A DNA stretch of 27,303 nt, from the NCBI GenBank assembly GCA_013115125.1, contig JABANN010000468.1:1-27303 (forward strand), in the 5' to 3' direction. Below the pieces are notes generated by a model. The model saw nothing but the letters and a program-made list of their open reading frames with translations. It was not told the origin of the DNA and did not search any database. Made by a program: the position numbers and the translations under genes. Below, one piece after another: positions 19,272 to 27,303 of the stretch. This DNA is from Perkinsus olseni. Taxonomy: Eukaryota > Perkinsozoa > Perkinsida. Position 1 is the first letter of the stretch; each line of letters begins with the position of its first letter.

Positions 19272-19499
19272 GTGTAGAGTTGGCGTGATAGCCGGAACTC
19301 CTTGCACCGAGAGACGTGGCGGATTCACAGTACGTTCGCCTCGTCTATGTTATGTATCATGTACAGCACGATGTGAATGGAAAGTTTCGATCGGTCGAAA
19401 AGGAGATGGATCGGCGGCTGCGCTCACCTGGGAGAGAACCCGAGCTGTGACATGCACAGCCCCCGGATATGTAAGCGAATTCAGCTAGAGGGAAGGAAG
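19272..19499. other. Possible 5' exon and promoter of the SWIB gene
   Basis: The minus strand is open for about 25 codons above 19271, then closed by TAA. Nothing else is convincing. Confidence 0.3.
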
Positions 19500-20077
19500 T
19501 CTCTCTGGTTGAATGTACCCTAGAGGGAAGCTTCTCGACGAACCGTCTGATTGCACCGCATGCCAACGCTACAGAGAGGTCCTAGCTGGGCACATCGGCA
19601 AGAGTCTAAGCCGGGACCGTCTTCCCCACTTGACTAATTCAAACGAAGAACATCTCCTGAGCGATTGCAGAAAATGGATCAACACGCGACGGTTTGCATG
19701 CTTCACAGTGGAGAGGGTACTCCCGCCAAGGACCTTCTCGCGGGTCGCGACTAATCACTTGGTGCCCCTGAGTCGAGCTGGTTGAACACGCGAGAAATTG
19801 TTGAGCAGCTCCCGTTCACTTGGATGGAAACTCCGAAATGAGGCGAGTCTTGATGCGCTGTAGCCGGGCGTCGTACCTGAGGAGAAGACGCCACTTAGCG
19901 AGACAAAAGGAGAGTCTTCAGACCATCTCCTCGACTGGCTCAAGGCCTGCCGGCTCTCCCAGAATGACGACAGACTTTGGTACCGCAGCAAAGGATCGAA
20001 CCGGAGACACTGCCATAACTTCCGAAGACAGAAAGGACACAAGTATGATGGTATCTAAGGTCGAAGCTTGCTCGTGA
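19500..20077 (+). mobile_element. Probable non-LTR (LINE) ORF2 3' remnant
   Basis: The frame 19513-19785 contains SDCTACQRYREVLAGHIGKS and later NSNEEHLLSDCRKWINTRR. The C-x2-C...E-x-HLL-x-x-C-x-x-W-x(3)-R arrangement is the zinc-binding tail seen after the reverse transcriptase in several LINE clades. The reading then continues in other frames (WLNTREIVEQLPFTWMETP; later HLLDWLKACRLSQNDDRLWY), with intervening stops, so it is decayed. A second diverged piece of the same sequence lies at about 20231-20310. No reverse transcriptase core or poly(A) tail was recognised, so a host gene fragment remains possible. Confidence 0.42.
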
Positions 20078-20224
20078 AAGAGAGGTCGGTCATTGTATTG
20101 CATGCTCAAAAGATTCCCCAGTGTAGGCGACGTTCATGAGACACTTGTAGAAGTGGCAATGGCCCATCCCAAGAGAATGGCAAACCTGATCAATACGGAA
20201 ATATTCTTCCCACCCGGGATCTCT

Positions 20225-20320
20225 CTTACCCAAACCCTCTGATTGTACTGCATATCAACGGCACAGAAATCCCCTAACCGAGAACATCGGTACGAGTCTT
20301 AGCTGGAACGGGCGTTAAAT
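20225..20320 (+). mobile_element. Second fragment of the same LINE-like sequence
   Basis: The plus strand reads SDCTAYQRHRNPLTENIGTS, aligned with SDCTACQRYREVLAGHIGKS at about 19546-19605. It is closed by a stop soon after. The two are clearly related but diverged. Confidence 0.55.
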
Positions 20321-20514
20321 GGATAATCATAATGGTCCATTCCTTCGCTCATAAACGTTGTGGTAGCGGCAGCCCAGGATAGGTTTTTTGATATATTCCT
20401 TAATCGCGATCTTCATGTAAACGTTCTCCGAGGGGGGGGGGGCGATTTTTTCACGAACTGTGGCAAAGGGCTCGACTCAGTTGGTGCCCAGCGAAGGCCC
20501 GCGATGGTCTCACA

Positions 20515-20718
20515 TTGTGCGCTGCTGCCTTGCAGATTCGTTCCAGTAGTTGTTCACGCGTCGCTAGGGGGAAGGCAAGCTTCTCGAGACAGATCATCGA
20601 CAGCCAGGACTCGGCATTTGAGCCGGGCTGGACCACTGACGGGCCCAACGAGCAGCACGTACACGTGCAAGAAGGCTGGGCTGAGGCAGCTCGGATACTA
20701 GAAGATGATACATTATGA
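20515..20718 (+). CDS. Unrecognised protein, 3' exon
   Basis: The plus frame ends at TGA 20716-20718. Its last 47 codons read as natural protein (SFSRQIIDSQDSAFEPGWTT, then QEGWAEAARILEDDTL), and an AG acceptor lies near 20568. The ATG at 20515 is not supported, so the true exon probably begins later, by splicing. An 11-G run at about 20432-20442 lies upstream. No family is recognised. Confidence 0.4.
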   Translation: MCAAALQIRSSSCSRVARGKASFSRQIIDSQDSAFEPGWTTDGPNEQHVHVQEGWAEAARILEDDTL

Positions 20719-22966
20719 AGCTTCACCTGATGAAGCATCGTTCTGTTGTTGAATTGACGGCAATTGGCAGACGAGCCCGAGGCGGTGTAGCGGTGGCTGC
20801 TGGGCCCGTGGCTTCGACCCGAGCTTCTTTCTAACATATTGGTAAACTTACAGCTCGGAGTGAAGCACAAAACGCTCAACGGGCGAAGAGAAATTCAGAA
20901 GAACTCCGGCAAGATCATAGCAAGAAAGGAATGCTCAGCAAGTACAATACAGTTACAACGTATGAATGGGGTGATTCCTCGTCGTACCGCAACTCCACCA
21001 AATCATCTGCGCATGCTGAGATCACGGTGGTCGGGCGTACAGTATCGAGTGTAGGTCCCCCGCTGGCGCCTTCATCGTGTGGGCTCGTCGAACAGAGGCT
21101 TCGACCGACGGGAAGAAAGCCTCCAGAAAATCATGCAAGGGTGGAACTACGGACGCCAGCACGTCAACAGCATCTTCATCACTTAGTATTATCTGACACC
21201 TCTAGCTGTGATTAAATTGTTCATCAACAGCTAGCCTACCGGGACTATCTCGATGACCCGAGCTGGCTGCTCAAGATTCTCCTTTGCTCTGAGCTTGAAG
21301 TCCTCGAATGATTCGCCACTCTGATTCGGCAGACGGATCTGAGGCTCAGATTTTAAGCGTAATCGCATAGAGATACTAATAGGCAGGCATGCATGGGGCT
21401 GACTGTATCCGTGCTACGGATTTCGTTACGGATATCCACGGAATTTCCGTGGAAGATACGGAATTTCCGTTTCTTCACTGCAGATTAATCTTCGATGTCC
21501 TTGAATGGTCTCACTCTGGCCCTGTTAATCAGAGACAACCAAAAGAAAACCATTATGTTCTTCCTTCTGCGATACCTTATGATCAGAACGTAAACGGTTA
21601 TGCAGGTAAGCACTAATGCCATTAGTGTAATGGTTGAAGCATTACAATGGTTCGAAAGGTCTAGTTAAAAAACATTCGTGACAGCAAGATCAACCTTGCT
21701 TCAGGGCAAGACCTTCGCCAACAGCGCTGAGGAAATGGCATCCTTCGCGCGGAAGATAATACCTGAATCGATTCTGATGGGGCGATTGATAAACTGAATA
21801 TGAGACTCGGGATCGATTCTCCCGAGTAGACGTGAGAAACTTATAGGTGGGGTTACTGACCAACTAATAGGTAGCACCTACCAGGGAGCCGATCGACGGT
21901 CTCTATGCACCAACGTGCTCTCAAGGAGTGGGTTGTCGACGGAAGCAGGATTGCCGCGGATCAAGACAGTCGGCAACGGAGTTGGCCGGACTGCAGCACA
22001 GATCTGCGATTAGCGCCAACGTGAACTTGCGGAACTAGAGTAGGTACTTCAACACCTAGAAGATTATTCCTTCTCCGTTGTGGAAGAGTTCGAAGGAGAG
22101 CGATAATATCCCAATCATCCAGCACAGGACACTGTCAGAGCTAATCAATGACCAGCACTGTGTTATGGATGATCTTTCGTGGGCATCGGTTGTACGACGG
22201 TGGGTACATGATATAACTCTGTCTTCTTTTACACTTAATGTGTTCGCGTGCAACTAGCGTGCACGCGTGTTTTGCCTGGGCCCGGCAGTGGCCACTTTTC
22301 ACTAGTCAACCTTATCGAAAGAGTCTATGGAGAGAGAGTCCCTGATTTTTCTGTGTTGTCTACGTGTAAACAACGAGCTCCGCGCGCCACCTCGCTGCAG
22401 CGAGGAACCTGAGTATGCGTGCAGCCGCTGTATTAGCTTAGGAAGATGAGTTGAATAGTCAGATTATCAGATATTATCCTAGACCCGACCTATACTTATT
22501 CAAGTTAGCCTTTTTCTTGAGACCTTTATGGCACTGAGTTCAGTCCAGGGCGGCTTACCCCCAACAGACACTCCGGGTAACAAATTGCAAGGAAGCATCT
22601 TGCTTGCAGATCTGGTTGGCTTGGGAAATGCTTCGAAGATCTGGTTACTCTCTCGAGCTTCGGGCTTCCCTTCCGCCATTCAGGGGCTTCCTTGTTGCTC
22701 TGATTGTCCGCTCTTCTCAGGGCGTCGCCCGCACGAAAGAATATTCCCGAAGGCCCTCGCTCGCCCTAGGCGAACGATATTTAACTTCCGCCACGGCGTT
22801 ACTTTCCCCAGGTCACGGGGGAGCTAACGGAGGCTCCTTTGAAACTGTACAAAACCGGAGATAGACAGTTCTGGTTCTCTTAGAAGCTGCTCGCTCACGT
22901 CATAGTCACAACACCATGCAAAGGCTTCGATGATGCGTCTATATAGTGTCAAGGATAATACCTCAT
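20719..22966. other. Gene-poor stretch with short unresolved exons
   Basis: Several short plausible exons occur on the plus strand. One near 20931-21050 reads YNTVTTYEWGDSSSYRNSTK and ends at a GT. One near 21062-21185 contains SSNRGFDRREESLQKIMQGW. One near 21711-21800 follows an AG and reads GKTFANSAEEMASFARKIIP. One near 21389-21604 ends at a GCAG|GTAAGC donor. I could not join them in phase. 22260-22900 shows no convincing gene. A segment at 21062-21125 recurs, diverged, at 24362-24425. Confidence 0.35.
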
Positions 22967-23771
22967 ATGCCTACTAAAACGACCATCATCCAAGCTTCAG
23001 TCACCGTTGCTGCTACCGTTTTCATGACGAGCCTACCACGCGGTGACGCCATCGGGACTGTGGCTCCCCACGACTCTGATGATGTAAGTACCGCCGTTTG
23101 TCTGTAGTAGCAACGCTGATAGTAGAGAACTCTGACGGAGGTTCACCAGGATTGAAGCTGTTGGCAGTCCTTTCGGGACCATGATCTCAGTTGAAGAGCC
23201 TGGTCCAATCTTTTGGCCTTTTCTCAGGGCTTTCCTCCGATGGACGACTCTTCTTATCTTTTCATGCCTCCCAAGCACGAAACCTTCGGAGTTTATTGTT
23301 CTTACAGTAATGGTATGAATGGTGCAGATAGCTGGTCAGCATTGGAGATGTCATACGACAACTACACCGGAGTGACCACAGTCTTTATTGCTTGTCCCAA
23401 GATTGGCGGTCGGGTGGCTTTCGAAATGGTGTAAGATAGGGGCTATGCACGATCTCTGTGTCAACTCAGGTTACTTCTTTTGTCTCAGTAACCACCGCTA
23501 TTTCTTGGCATCCCCTGGCACTATGGACATTAAGCAGGACCCGTTCAGGAAACTGCAGGATCCAGCTCTCGATGAGATATTGGAAAACCTTAGAAGCGCC
23601 ACAGAAAGCGAATTCAATTGGCGCACTTTTGGGGTGGCAGAAATGAAAGCTGCTGTTGACCTGGTGGGGGAAGCCTGCTCGGCGGTTGTGCAAGTGATTG
23701 TGAAGAGGAAATATCCTACGTTCAAGGACATGTGTGATGGCTTCTTCGCGACCATCAGCAGTTCAGCTTGA
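22967..23771 (+). CDS. Small secreted four-cysteine protein, family copy C
   Basis: Model join(22967..23083,23228..23430,23489..23771), 200 residues. Introns are 144 nt (phase 0) and 58 nt (phase 2), with strong donors GTAAGT and GTAAGA. Exon 1 is a signal peptide (MPTKTTIIQASVTVAATVFM, then SLPRGDA). Exon 2 carries VYCSYS and FIACPK. Exon 3 carries EACSAVV and DMCDGFF and is mostly helical. Exon plan, phases and cysteine positions match copies A and B, while most other mature residues differ. The reading is intact to the TGA. Unlike A and B, no similar upstream block was recognised. It is presumed secreted; function unknown. Confidence 0.85.
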
Positions 23772-24088
23772 AGTGAAAACGAAGTTGGCGAAAGGTGGGG
23801 AAGTGATTACGCATGCCCCTCCCTATCAGTATACATACAGGTATCACGGAGTATCATAATGGAAGTACAAGCATGATTCGTGAACCGTCGAATACTCATC
23901 GAAGTTGTCATCATCCTTGTCGATTCTCATCATGTTTTTGCTGTACGGCTGCACGGCGTGCAGTGCACGCGAGTTGTCAGATGATCATGTTGTAGCCATT
24001 CATGCGGTAGTCCACTTCTGTGGTGTTCATTGGAGACGCACCCGCGTAGTGGAAAACGGCAGCGAAAACCCAATCACGGATTTCACTT

Positions 24089-24209
24089 CGCGGAAATCGC
24101 GAGAAGGTAAACCGTGAAAACGGCGGTACGTTTTCGCGAAAAATTTGATTTTTAACATTGCTAGAATAGGATGTGATGAAGTCGATTACCACTTTCCACG
24201 ATTTCCGCG
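24089..24209. repeat. 11-bp inverted repeat flanking about 100 bp
   Basis: CGCGGAAATCG at 24089-24099 and its exact complement CGATTTCCGCG at 24199-24209. Related words (CGCGATTATCATATCGCG) follow. It could be a small non-autonomous element, but no target-site duplication was identified. Confidence 0.5.
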
Positions 24210-24673
24210 GTTCCCGCGATTATCATATCGCGTTTAACGCCATTTCGGGATTAACGGGTTCATCTACACTGCGGTCTAAAGGTCAGACCTAGAGGAGCGC
24301 CGTAATGGCGTGATGCCTTAGTCGCATGTCGAGTATCAAATCAGACTCCGAGTAAGATTCCACTGGCGAGATCATCGTGTAAGCTCGTCGAACAGAAGCT
24401 TCTACCGACAAGAAGGAAACTTTCATGATCCCTTCGTCTTGATCAATGCCACGTTTCAAAATTCATCACCCCATGATTAGAAATCATGGAGCGTTGAGTT
24501 TTGTTTCGAGCATTTGTCGAGGATCCCCAGGAAAGAAACACCCAGAAGATGAGCGCGACGGTGAAAGCCCAACTAAGCCGCTTCTCGCCTTGGAGAACTA
24601 CAAACTCACCCACGCAGTCAAGTCGACCGATGAAACTCGAGTTGAGTATTTTTATTCCCACTGGGAATTTATT

Positions 24674-24718
24674 ATTTGTGATTCACAAACAAATTGATTT
24701 GTGATTCACAACAAATTG
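24674..24718. repeat. Tandem pair of 22-23-bp units containing a palindrome
   Basis: Units 24674-24696 and 24697-24718 are ATTTGTGATTCACAA followed by ACAAATTG or CAAATTG. Each holds the perfect palindrome TTGTGA-T-TCACAA. Confidence 0.9.
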
Positions 24719-25197
24719 TTAAAGATTCTGAAGATTCCGTTTTTAACTCTTCCTGCAGCGTAGGGAAGCGTTATTATCAGACTGCATTTTGGACCCACTG
24801 TTTTACTATTGGTACCAAATTCCGCACAATTACCGACGAATCTCATACCAACTTTTGCCCAAATCTTACAAAGTGGTCGCCGAGAACATCATCTTTATCA
24901 TCATCGCTGATGCCAGTCTGTAGGCAAGCTTTGAGGGTCGGAGGGCATCCGGCAAGACAGCCAATCGGGTCAGTCATAACTTGTGAGAAATATCGATTAC
25001 TGGGGCGCAGTTGACGTTAATCTTGCTAATCTTGCATTTCCTCAACGCCGACGCTCATTGAACAATTGCGGCTTCCCTGCTGGGACTGACGATTCGGCAT
25101 TGACTGTTAAGGCGATCTATGGATATTGATAGCGTATCTTTCACTTAGGGGTATCATAGGTTGACCTCAGGTGATTTTTATTGGAAGATATTCACTC

Positions 25198-26400
25198 ATG
25201 TCCGTCGTACAAGCCACCACCGCAGCCTCAAAGGTCGCTAGCCGCTTTATCCCCCTCCTCGACCGAGTCCTGGTGCAGAAGCTCCGGTAAGTCTGCCGCT
25301 TCTTCAAACGATAGAAAAGGTCGAGCTATTTTGTCTTTGACCAGAGTGAAAGATACGTTTCTCTCTGTCGCCTGTACCCGCCACTTTTACGACGCCCTTT
25401 GCGCGCCAATTGGTTGTCTATAATTGGTGGAAATTCTGCTATCCCTACCATTCTTTCCGCTCTCGCAGCTGAACAGCTAGGATCCGACCGACTAACAATC
25501 CCAGTTAACTGTCGACCTATTCCGTGTTTTACTAGAATGAAAGATGCTTTTTTGTAGTGCATTCTTTGTCGCCTGTGCAAGCCACTTACACTGTTCACCC
25601 TCTGCCAAGATTCCTTCAAATTTGCATCATCTTTGACCGTCAGTGTTGTACCTATCAACGGGCAAGCTCTTCTCCGACTGACATTTTCACCTTTCTTCTG
25701 AGAATTTTCTTGTGCCTGACCAAATGCTTTCTGTGTCTCTCGTTCAACCATTCTACTTGTCTTCTTTCTTCAGCGTTGAGTCCAAGACGGCCACTGGAGT
25801 GTTCCTTCCCGAAGCTGCCAAGCCCACCATCAACCAAGCTGTGGTGATGGCCATCGGGAGCGGCAGAGTGTTGAACGATGGAACGAAGGTGAGTCGCTTA
25901 TCATCACCATCCGCTCTTGAAAACTGGCGAGAGAACATCGCTGTGAGCCATACGAAATTCATACTTGCCGTTCAGTAAAATAGTTCTGGAATCGACTCTG
26001 GAGCTGATTTCCAACACGCGTAAAATCATGCGGTTCCAGGATCGATTCTCAGTTTTAGAATTGGTGTCTTGAACGTCCCCATAGCACACGAGCAGTTTTT
26101 GCAATTTTTTGTCATGAATCTGTCATGGATGCTTTGAGTGACCCTCTACGCATTGTCTTACAGCAAAGATCGATCAGTTTGATAGCCTCTTTTGGATCAA
26201 AGGTTCTCTTCGCGGTGCGGGATTGGATATGGTATCAGGTGCCGATCTCGGTCCAGCCCGGCGACAAGGTCATCATTCCCGAATTTGGCGGCATGAACTT
26301 GAAGTTGGACGGCGAGGACTTCCAAGTGTTCCGTGATGATGATATTGTTGGCAAGATCGTCTCTCCTGCTGCTGATGCTGCTGAGGAGAAGAGCGCTTAA
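25198..26400 (+). CDS. Chaperonin 10 (Cpn10/Hsp10, GroES family)
   Basis: Model join(25198..25286,25774..25888,26239..26400), 121 residues. Introns are 487 nt (phase 2) and 350 nt (phase 0), GT-AG. Cpn10 forms a heptameric lid on Cpn60 and assists protein folding in mitochondria or plastids. RFIPLLDRVLVQKL matches the first strand. ESKTATGVFLPEAAKP (about 32-47) is the mobile loop that contacts Cpn60. VQPGDKVIIPEFGG and FRDDDIVGKI complete the fold. The N-terminal 16 residues (MSVVQATTAASKVASR) exceed the usual ~100-residue length and are Ser/Ala/basic, as in a mitochondrial targeting peptide. The acidic tail AADAAEEKSA is unusual. Both ends are intact. Confidence 0.96.
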
Positions 26401-26804
26401 GGTAGCGGCCGTTTCCGAAGGTGACAGTTACACTTGAATGCCCCCCCCCAGTTTCTCATTACCACTTCACGTTGTGTTGGTCAATTTGCTCGGGAAAATC
26501 TCCGCTTTTATTCTGTGTTTTCGTCAGCGTTGTTCGATGAGGTTTTGCAGTGGTGGAAGAGCGTTTCGTGTGAAATTTCGGACGAAGGTGGCGTCCTCCA
26601 GTCGTGATTGCAAGATCTTTTCGGGAGATTGGTAATTTTTCAGATCGTAGAGAGAAGGTAATGTCAGGAACAACATCCCAAAGCCGGGGGTATCGTAGTT
26701 GCCGCTATCCTGGATAGGGTGTATTTTGGACTAATGGTAAGGGCGTTGCTGTTCTTTACGGTAGTTCTTTTCACATTGTGAGCTGGAACTTGCTAAATCT
26801 AGTG
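26401..26804. other. Intergenic region, no gene seen
   Basis: This is the 3' flank of the Cpn10 gene, with a C-run near 26440. No coding pattern is convincing. Confidence 0.5.
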
Positions 26805-27143
26805 ATGATCAACATAGGGGGGTCTTCATGGCGAAGAAAGATTCTCGTGGACCTGTTCGACTGTGCCACTCGTCAACCTGAGATTGAAGAGTCTGTTTTT
26901 GCAGTTTGCCTCTTTCTCCTCCTGTTATGGCCCCGCGATGTTCGAGGATTTAAAGTTGGTAGTAAACGGGTCAACGGCGTGGTGGCCGAAACACTCAGAA
27001 CGCAGAAGGAATCGGTGATATCTCTCGGCGCTGGACCGAAATTTGACGCCGTTTCCTTTGCTGCCGCTGTGCACGGCTACGTCGGTAGCGATCTAGATGG
27101 TAGCGTTCACCCGAATCTTTCCATGAAAGAGAAATATGAGTAA
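26805..27143 (+). CDS. Hypothetical protein with a hydrophobic segment
   Basis: An open frame of 112 codons from ATG to TAA. It contains one hydrophobic stretch (SVFAVCLFLLLLWP, about residues 37-50) that could span a membrane. The later part, SFAAAVHGYVGSDL, recalls the 'GYVGADL' lid motif of AAA ATPases such as CDC48, but the rest does not support that. A TTTTTGCAG just before the hydrophobic stretch is a good splice acceptor, so the true gene may be spliced and the N-terminal part intronic. Confidence 0.35.
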   Translation: MINIGGSSWRRKILVDLFDCATRQPEIEESVFAVCLFLLLLWPRDVRGFKVGSKRVNGVVAETLRTQKESVISLGAGPKFDAVSFAAAVHGYVGSDLDGSVHPNLSMKEKYE

Positions 27144-27303
27144 AAGCTAGAGGCTCTAGGTTGAGTCGAACCACGAGCAGACCGATCTTTACTGCTCAAA
27201 CGTCGAGCACTGCACATTGATGCGGGTTTAGAGACGTTTCGCGGTCGACTCTGGGCGGAAAGGGAGACGGAGTTTTTCGCTCTGTAATCGTTTTTTTTCG
27301 ATT
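27144..27303. other. Window end, nothing recognised
   Basis: No coding or RNA feature is visible. Confidence 0.5.

Larger units (their letters stand above)
23772..25197. other. Intergenic region with repeats, no resolved gene
   Basis: Short open frames occur at 24446-24704 on both strands and at 24694-25014 on the plus strand, but none has splice or family support. The segment 24060-24250 is rich in CGCGGAAATCG-like words in both orientations. 24362-24425 is a diverged copy of 21062-21125. Confidence 0.4.

Noticed and set aside
1-27303. CRISPR arrays, bacterial operons or prophage
   Set aside because: No spaced direct repeats of that kind were seen, and the introns and protein types are eukaryotic.

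Overview
This window looks like nuclear DNA of a protist. I infer a Perkinsus-like alveolate (Perkinsozoa). Most genes are cut by many short GT-AG introns, many of them 40-58 nt, coding GC content is moderate, genes lie on both strands, and secreted or lectin-like proteins sit beside conserved housekeeping genes. The organism is an inference: no rRNA, spliced leader or other marker was seen. Exon models were built by eye from splice consensus, phase and protein family patterns.

Layout. 1-1121 (+): 3' end of a clathrin-adaptor large subunit (AP-1 gamma type), with a polyQ hinge and a gamma-adaptin ear over six exons. 1978-2524 (+): an unrecognised two-exon 3' gene end. 2568-2905 (-): a broken F5/8 type C (discoidin) fragment. 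2996-3743 (+): copy A of a small secreted protein family. 4322-7307 (+): a five-exon helical-repeat protein whose first intron holds a palindromic minisatellite and an assembly gap. 7628-8515 (+): a three-exon protein with a PUB-like region. 8600-8915 (-): the end of an unrecognised gene with an 8-codon exon. 9384-10741 (+): copy B of the secreted family, interrupted at a perfect 24-bp inverted repeat. 10845-11230 (+): unrecognised exons. 12320-13987 (+): an intronless secreted 555-residue protein. 14134-15173 (-): unrecognised exons. 15630-17864 (-): a 12-exon serine carboxypeptidase (S10). 18290-19271 (-): a protein with three SWIB/MDM2-like units. 19500-20320: LINE-like remnants. 22967-23771 (+): copy C of the secreted family. 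25198-26400 (+): three-exon chaperonin 10.

The most interesting system is the dispersed three-copy secreted family. All copies share one exon plan (signal exon, phase 0 intron, two-cysteine exon, phase 2 intron, two-cysteine helical exon). Copies A and B also share a similar block upstream of the start codon. The signal exon and upstream block are far more conserved than the mature part, which suggests fast divergence of the secreted portion. There is no operon logic here; the housekeeping genes (adaptor, Cpn10, carboxypeptidase) are unrelated neighbours.
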